NCBI GenBank assembly: GCA_964019695.1
Contig: OZ026516.1
Span: forward strand, 78,881,018-78,945,017
Direction: 5' to 3'
Length of the DNA stretch: 64,000 bases
From: Loripinus fragilis
Taxonomy: Eukaryota > Mollusca > Bivalvia > Lucinida > Lucinidae
The notes beneath the pieces were generated by a model. That model was not told the origin of the DNA. It saw only the letters and a list, made by a program, of their open reading frames with translations, and did no database searches. This document shows positions 57,860 through 64,000 of the stretch, in pieces; position 1 is the stretch's first letter; each line of letters opens with the position of its first letter. The position numbers and the translations under genes are program-made.

Positions 57860-59090
57860 AAACATGTTTATCTGCACTGGAGCTATGTATTCTTAAGGTT
57901 TCACCAAAAAAAATATTATTTTTAGTTGTTACAGTGTTCATTTAGCAAGGAAAGTAGTTAGTTACTTTGTTCCATTTTGCGTTTATTAATGATCCTACAT
58001 TTTTGAACACCATGAGTCTGAGCAAAGAGTTCAAATTTACCTGTAGGAGCAGTTTGATCAGGGTCCACATTTTTACAATTAAGTATGTTTGGAAATTGTA
58101 AAAAAAAATCTTGTCAAAAACTAACTGGCAAAATTTTGAAATGATTTGGTACAAATTGTCATTGGGTGACCATAGCTTTAACAAGATTACTCAAAATGAA
58201 TTTGATCCATACCTGAGTGATTTAGCCATTTATCAGATTCAAATTACAATGGTTTAAATTATATTTCCATTGAGGGTCTTCATCCTTTTAATTCCCTAAA
58301 TATATATTATTTAAACTTTACCATGTGAAGTTGTATCAAAACTGCTGATCCATCATTTTAAGACTCAGAGCTGGATGGTCAAGTCAGGTTGTCAAGGAGA
58401 AATGCCTTATGCCAAGCCTGAGAGTTAGGAGGATGCATTATAGTTTATGAGATTGTGAGGGTCAACGTTTAATGGTTGTATGTGTGAGTGGTTAGCCTTG
58501 TATATAGCCACTGGTCTGGTCAGGAAGATTTTTTTTCTTTACCAGATCCCAAGGGTAATGAAATTTAGGGTGAGATAACCCAGTTGGGACATCATGCAAA
58601 TGTCTTCAGCATGGCTTGATTGTTGCATGCATTATTTAGGTCATCGAGCGGGTCAATGTAATTATTTGCAGAGGGAAACATAAAATGAAGGATAGATGGA
58701 TGGAGAACTGGATGCCACCGAGCACCTTGCCTGCAGGTGCAATAAAATTTTAGTGCAGCTACTTCTCATTTGACACTCCTCATTCGGCACTATGATTTAC
58801 AGGATAGAAATTAGGTACTGGCCTACCCAGTATCAGTATGATGTCACTGGATGAAGTGATATTTCAAGCATCTGGGGTATGATCATTCTGCAGATCATTA
58901 AAACTGACCATTGACCAACCAGACATACAAGTGATATGACCGAAAGAGTGTTGAAAGCAATGTTCAACACACAAATACCATTCTATTTAATAGATACTGT
59001 TAAATTAAAAACTGTGAATATTATAAGTTTCAAACACCCTGAAAAATTTCTGGGCTAAGGAATATGTAAAGCAATGTGAGACTGATCTAA
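57860..59090. other. Transposon interior without recognised content
   Basis: AT-rich, many stops in all frames. Nothing to support a gene. Confidence 0.55.
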
Positions 59091-59094
59091 TCTA

Positions 59095-60820
59095 CCCTAC
59101 CCTACCCTAGTGGTAGTAGCCTGGTTGTCCAACCTGGTATGGGCAGGATAGGGTCACCATAAGATAATGAGGTTATGATAGCCTTACTTAGCCTAGTGGC
59201 AGCCAGGATTATGTGGGGTATGTAGTCTATCTGACAGGCCAGGAGGGTGGGTGGGATAGGGTTATGATGCTTATCTGTAGCTGGGCCCACCGTGGCTCAA
59301 CTTGAGATTTTCTTTAGCTCTATCTGTGAGTCGGGAGCCTTTTTCTTTGTTTCATCATAGTGTGTTAATTTGATTATAGTGTTTCTCCATGATGATATAT
59401 TGCAATAGTTAGAAGGCTTCCATGCGAGCTGAACATTTTTTGTACTTTAACAACAGCAGAATCTAAGGCAAAGATTTGGTACCAGTAAAATGCATTTAAG
59501 CCCCCCCCCTTCACCCTCCGGTGGCTTAGGCTGCTGTCTGTTCTAAGCCGGTGGTTCTGTTGTTGTTGACTTGTTGTTTATTGTTACTCTCATTGTGGGA
59601 GTCTGTAATTGTTCTACGTCTTTATGTCCATTCTAGTTTTGCAATCATCTTGATGGGGAAGAGAAAGCTGGTTGCTTTGCTTAGTATGTCTTCCTGGTGT
59701 CTCGTGATTGTTGTGTGGCTCTTCCTCGCGGTGCCATGGGTTTGTCTGCAGTTTGTGATTGTGGTATTTCCTGATCTTACTCACTTACTTTTTTTGGTAA
59801 TGCCCCCCCACCCCCCCTGACAGGTAGGGTTGGTTGGTGGGGTAGGATAAGGTACAATTGCCCTATTAGTTTACTTACGGTGTCATAGCCTTGTGAACCA
59901 GACAGGCATGGTTGGTAGGGTAGGTTAAGCTATGGTCACCCTACTTAATTAAATATGGTTAGGGTAGCCTAAACTTGCTGATAGGCAGGATTGGGTGTGG
60001 TGAGGTATGGTATGGCTGCTCTACTAGTTATAGGATATAGAGAAACCCAGTCTATCCTGTCCAAAATGAATGGTTGTGTGGGCTAGATTAATTAAGGTAT
60101 GGTCACCCTTTTAGTTTGGTTAGGATAGCCCAGCTTAGCTGGTCGGATGGGGTAGGGTAAGGTATGGTTGCCTATTAGTTATCCCAACTTAGGTTAGGGT
60201 AGCCTAGCCTAGTCTACTGCAGAGCTGATTTGGGTATGTTAAGGTATTGTCACACTAAAGGCTTCTAGTAAGATTAAGATAGCCTACCAGAAGTGGCAGT
60301 CAGGGTAGGGTAGGGTCAACCTACTGGTAAGGCAGCCCCACCAATTTTTAAATCTTGTGTACTTGGCCAGCAGAGATGTGCTGAGATGGGCAGGGGTGTA
60401 TGCTAGATCCACTGGTCAGTGTAGTGGTATGGTAGTCTTTTACACTTTATGCTACCCAAGGATATGATATGGGCAAGTCCTACCCTAGGCTAAGTTAAGG
60501 TAGGTTGCAGTAGGGTATCGTTATTACGATAAGGTTACATATAGTAGGCCATTATCAATGGGTATAGGTATGAAAAGCTAAGAAAATTTGGTAAGGCCAG
60601 GGTAGGGCTTAGGAAATGTAAGGCTTGGTCAGCTAACTTATTCTACCTCATGGGCATGGTTTTGACGGATAGGGTAGTCTGTGGTCATCCTACTGATCAG
60701 GGTATTACGTAGGAAACATGCTTTTCCTTACAATTTACTAATGAGAGTAAACAAGACCAAGATAGTCTAGAGCTCAGCCTACTCTACTTGGTAGGCAGGG
60801 TGATAAGGTATATAGTTTAC
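59095..60820. repeat. GGTAGGGTA-rich degenerate repeats
   Basis: Loosely repeated GGCAGGRTRGGGTAAGGTATGG and CCTACTAGTTT motifs at irregular spacing. Interrupted by the dispersed repeat 59284-59800 shared with 440-1345. Confidence 0.6.
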
Positions 60821-60829
60821 TCTGGGTTG

Positions 60830-62120
60830 TTTGCCTTATAGTATGGACAATACTGGTTAAAGTAGCTGCGCCATATGATATCACTTTCCCTTGCTTATTT
60901 CAACCAATCAGGTTTAGTTGGAATTTTGCACTTAAATATGAAAAATCTCATTGGTTGATTTACCAGAATGTCAACTTATTTTGTGGTCCAGTAATAGCTG
61001 AAAATTATTTCAAAGTCTAGAGATACAGACTGAAGAAGCTGTTAAAATATTGTCACTGATGATCTTATTGCATATTGATCAGCTAGCCGTTGCTTTTAAA
61101 CTGACTGTTCCTACTGTGGTAAATTCCACCAAAGTTTTGTGTTTGTGTGTCCTCTTTACACCCTGGTTAATTTTGTATGCTTTTTTGTCATATTGGCATT
61201 TAAAAAAAATGAAAATACCATCAGAGTGTTAAACTGTTTGGATCCAGATCAGGCCCAACAATTTATTACCATTTCATGTAGCGTAACGAACCCTCCACGA
61301 TGGAACACAGTCTCCTCGAGAGGTTATCAACTTAACAAGAGAAACAAATGCTGGTACATATAAAAAACGAACTCCACAATTGAAATGCAGCCCAATATCT
61401 TTTTTAAAGATATTTCTTGTTACCTATAACTGCATTTCATAGCATTTCTACTCATTTTGTCATTCCATCAACATTTGTGTCATTTTCAACCATCATGTGA
61501 TATCCATATTTGGACTGTGACCTAAATTTAATTGTTCACTGACTTTGTAACTATTGATACTGTTGATTCAAAGATAGATACGAATCTTTGTAAACAAAAT
61601 GAACATGAACTAATCCAGGTAATGGGTGATTTATACAAGTAAATGTCCTAAACTATCTCTAACTGCAGTAATATGTTTACTGGTATTCACCCGTTTCAAT
61701 GAAAATATTATGTATCTTTAAAACAACAGTAATTAAGAACATTTCTCAAGGGGCTACCTCAGCTAGAGTAATGATACTTAGTATTGACTTATATCAAGGG
61801 ATGAACATCTTCATAGGGGAATTCATGCATATTTGATCTCGGCCTAAACTTCGTGTTTCACCATTGCTGAATTTCTGTATCTTCACTATTTATAGTTCAT
61901 TTCTCAAGAAAAGCTTAACACAATTCAGAATTAGCCCATGCCAACCTGAACCTTTTGAAGATTGTGCTCCCTTGAAGATGTGTCAAAGCCTTGGGCAGAA
62001 CTCTTTTCTTGGTAGTTTACAAGATGGCAAATCAGTTTTTTTTGCTGTTATGTATTAATTAGGAATGAACATGCAGTATGATGCATTTTTACAGTTATAA
62101 CATCATAAATTCAAGACAAA
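60830..62120. other. Transposon interior without recognised content
   Basis: No open frame above about 75 codons with family resemblance. Candidate remnants of a transposase could hide here but I cannot support one. Confidence 0.5.
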
Positions 62121-62481
62121 TAGCTAGTTACGACAGTATTGCACTGAACAAATTAATCAATACATGTATTGTTATCAATGCAACAGTGATGTATGTGAAA
62201 CTGTTGCAGTTACATCAGTGTTGCACTCAAAGAACACAGTGTTTAGCCTAAATCTCAGTGCAACAGTGTCGTATGTAGAGTTACAACAGTGTTGCGTTAA
62301 ATGAATTGGCACTTGTGAGATACGGCGAAATAACTAAATTATTATTACAGGAGAAATATTAACAACTCATTTAGGATATTTTCACAGATTATGTAAATAT
62401 GTTTTATAGGGTCAAAACTGCAAAAAAGTTCATTTCTGAAAAAATTGCAGTTACGACAGTGTTGCATTGAACCCACGAAAT

Positions 62482-62605
62482 GGTCTTAGCTTTTTTAGAC
62501 GATATACTGGGTCATACTTTTCAGGAGCACCTCGTAAACCTGGCAGAAGCCTTATCCTGGTTCAGGGACCATGGTCTGAAATTAAAGCCAAAGAAGTGTC
62601 TCTTC
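62482..62605 (+). pseudogene. RT palm, second part with FLDD
   Basis: VLAFLDDILGHTFQEHL and WFRDHGLKLKPKKCLF: the F-x-D-D catalytic motif and the following thumb block of gypsy RT. Continues in frame from 55587 across the insertion; broken again at 62605. Confidence 0.93.
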
Positions 62606-62812
62606 CAAGTGCGAATCCAGAGGGGGGGACAGGGGGTCCGGACCCCCCCTGGAAAATCAAGTTATATGGGTTTCTATAGGGAATAAGCAATTTTTGGACC
62701 CCCCCCCTGGAAAAAGTTGGACCCCCCCCTCGAAAATGTTGGACCCCCTCTGGAACCTTGAAAAATGATAGATTTTTCTGACCCCCCTGGCAAAAATTCC
62801 TGGATCCGCGCA
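62606..62812. mobile_element. G/C-run MITE, TGCG-GGATCCAG family, 207 bp
   Basis: Ends GTGCGAATCCAG and CTGGATCCGCGCA with G-runs and C-runs (ACCCCCCC) inside. Flanks TGTCTCTTC (62597-62605) and TGTCTTC (62813-62819) look like a 9-bp duplication with a 2-bp loss. Removal rejoins KKCLF to FQRGVHFLG of RT. Translation of the G-runs gives the spurious RIQRGGQGVRTPPG frame. Confidence 0.82.
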
Positions 62813-62819
62813 TGTCTTC

Positions 62820-63104
62820 TTTCAAAGGGGAGTTCATTTTCTTGGCCGAAGGGTAAGTAATTGTATAGCTATGTCCGACATAGATATACAAACTGTCAAT
62901 AATTGGCCAACTCCAAAATGTAGTAAAGATGTTGAGAGGTTTGCAGGCCTTGCAAACTATCATCGTGTGATTGTAAAGAATTTCTCAGAGTTGGCAGCCC
63001 CAGTGGGCAAACATAAGTTTCAATGGGGTTTGGAACAAGAGCAGGCATTTCAGGTGCTCAAGACTGCTTTAGTCATTCCACCAGTGCTTGCTTTGCCTAA
63101 CTGA
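62820..63104 (+). pseudogene. RT thumb/connection
   Basis: FQRGVHFLGRRVS, then SDIDIQTVNNWPTPKC, VERFAGLANYHRVIVKNFSE and FQWGLEQEQAFQVLKTAL. These are the usual W-P-x-P, F-x-G-L-x-x-Y-x-R and F-x-W blocks linking RT to RNase H. Stop at 63102. Confidence 0.9.
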
Positions 63105-63470
63105 GCTGACCTGTTTGTGATGGACACAGATGCCTCAGATTTGGCCATTGGAGCTGAGTTACTTCAGATTCAAGATGGTAAGGAAAAGGTAGTGGCATAT
63201 GGTAACTTTTCTGTAACAATAGATCAGCGCAAATACTGTACAACAAGAAAAGAGCTCTTAGCAGTGGTTTCGATTTACTTGGCAGTATCAACACTTTTTG
63301 TTTGGAAAACCGTTTACAATGAGCACTGATCATTCTAGCTTGACTTGGCTAATGCACTAATGAGCCGCAGGGGCAACTGGCAAGATGGCTTGAGGAGCTG
63401 TCATAGAATAGCATGGTGTTAGAGCACCGTTAGGGACGCAAACACAGTAATGCTGATACTTTGTCCAGGA
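63105..63470 (+). pseudogene. RNase H and NADxLSR linker
   Basis: DTDASDLAIGAELLQ (first catalytic Asp), RKYCTTRKELLAVV (catalytic Glu), then after a frameshift near 63270 FTWQYQHFLFGKPF and STDHSSLTWLM (Asp), and finally SNADTLSRMP, the typical end of gypsy RNase H. Confidence 0.9.
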
Positions 63471-64000
63471 TGCCAGCTGAAGAGGGACATTGTCGTCATT
63501 TGAGAGGGGTGTATGTCCAGTAGATTTGCAATGTGGGGGCTGTGAGTACTGTATTAAGGCTAATGAAAATTAGGGAGCCCTTACAGCAGCAGTCGATGAT
63601 GCAGGCCCATTGGTCTCCCAGGGATTGCTAGGTATCAGTACTGATGATGGCCACATTAGCATTGTGAGCATGGGAGACTTGGATGGATGGCGGGACGTCA
63701 AAGCTGAGGGGGATAATGCTGAATGTCAGGTATGTAAGGAGGTTAGAACAGCTCAGATGGCATACACGGACCCAGAAATAAGTTGTGTTGATATGGATGC
63801 AGAATGCATGGGTGCTAGCAATTTAGCCCATGTGGTAATAATATGCTCAGAAAATGAAGTGCATGTGTTTGTGTTGGGTCTATCTAGCAATGCTACTGCT
63901 ACCGATAGTGACCAACCCTCTAGTTGGGGGTTTTCACTTGCAGACCTTAGAGAAGCTCATAGTAGGGACAATGACCTATGCTTTATTATAGATTGGTTGA
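63471..64000 (+). pseudogene. Spacer before integrase
   Basis: Broken frame; near the end it reads SLADLREAHSRDNDLCFIID, resembling the L-x-x-A-Q-x-x-D segment that precedes the HHCC integrase domain. Integrase itself is beyond the window. Confidence 0.6.

Larger units (their letters stand above)
55588..62477. mobile_element. 6.9-kb inverted-repeat DNA transposon with 4-bp target duplication
   Basis: Ends CGTGGGTTCAACGCAACACT and complement of CGTGGGTTCAATGCAACACT, extending into GTCGTAAC. TSD AAAT at 55584-55587 and 62478-62481; removal of the element and one AAAT restores the RT frame exactly. GCAACACTGTCGTAAC-like motifs recur in both orientations within about 400 bp of each end (for example 55850-55950 and 62125-62300). 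No transposase recognised, so decayed or non-autonomous. Superfamily open; 4-bp duplications fit Academ, Chapaev or Ginger among others. Confidence 0.9.
50058..64000 (+). mobile_element. Ty3/gypsy-type LTR retrotransposon, decayed, with four nested insertions
   Basis: Order gag, zinc knuckle, protease, RT, RNase H, linker toward integrase fits Ty3/gypsy. Coding pieces: 50058-52060 (gag), 52126-52400 (protease), 52650-53070, 55052-55070, 55244-55587, 62482-62605 and 62820-63100 (RT and connection), 63105-63340 (RNase H). Stops and frameshifts occur throughout. Nested insertions at 53071-55051, 55071-55237, 55588-62477 and 62606-62812. The integrase and right LTR are outside the window. Confidence 0.92.

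Noticed and set aside
62467..62686. Overlapping frames through the G/C-run stretch as a gene
   Set aside because: The RT frame ends at 62605; the continuation RIQRGGQGVRTPPG is translation of an inserted MITE's G-runs.

Overview
The window is animal nuclear DNA, most likely from a mollusc and probably a bivalve. Coding exons are short, in constant phase and separated by kilobase introns. The rest is packed with small inverted-repeat elements, tRNA-derived SINEs, minisatellites and Helitron-like repeats ending in a hairpin plus AGCTAA. The taxon is an inference; no marker gene fixes the species.

Positions 1-44.7 kb hold one host gene on the minus strand: vitamin K-dependent gamma-glutamyl carboxylase (GGCX). 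Eleven coding exons can be placed by eye, from the start codon at 44684 down to 1446. All ten junctions are GT-AG, phases agree throughout, and together they encode 549 residues (1648 nt). The remaining C-terminal exons were not found to the left and probably lie outside the window. Introns are mostly repeats. Two arrays are built from the gene's own exon ends. A 36-bp minisatellite in intron 2 repeats the last bases of exon 2 plus its splice donor. A 102-bp unit in intron 9 repeats the 3' part of exon 9 plus its donor. Intron 5 has a 61-bp array and intron 1 a 24-bp array.

Positions 44.7-50.0 kb are the 5' flank of GGCX. They contain Helitron-like repeats, inverted-repeat elements and a clean 788-bp hAT-type element with an 8-bp target duplication.

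Positions 50.06-64.0 kb (plus strand) hold a decayed Ty3/gypsy-type LTR retrotransposon: gag with an N-terminal helix-hairpin-helix, zinc knuckle, protease, reverse transcriptase, RNase H and the start of the integrase-side linker. The RT is split by four nested insertions. Because RT is so conserved, the empty site can be read for each: a Helitron-like element (no duplication), a 167-bp element (6 bp), a 6.9-kb inverted-repeat transposon (4 bp) and a 207-bp element (about 9 bp). No LTR is visible at the left end and the right end is outside the window.
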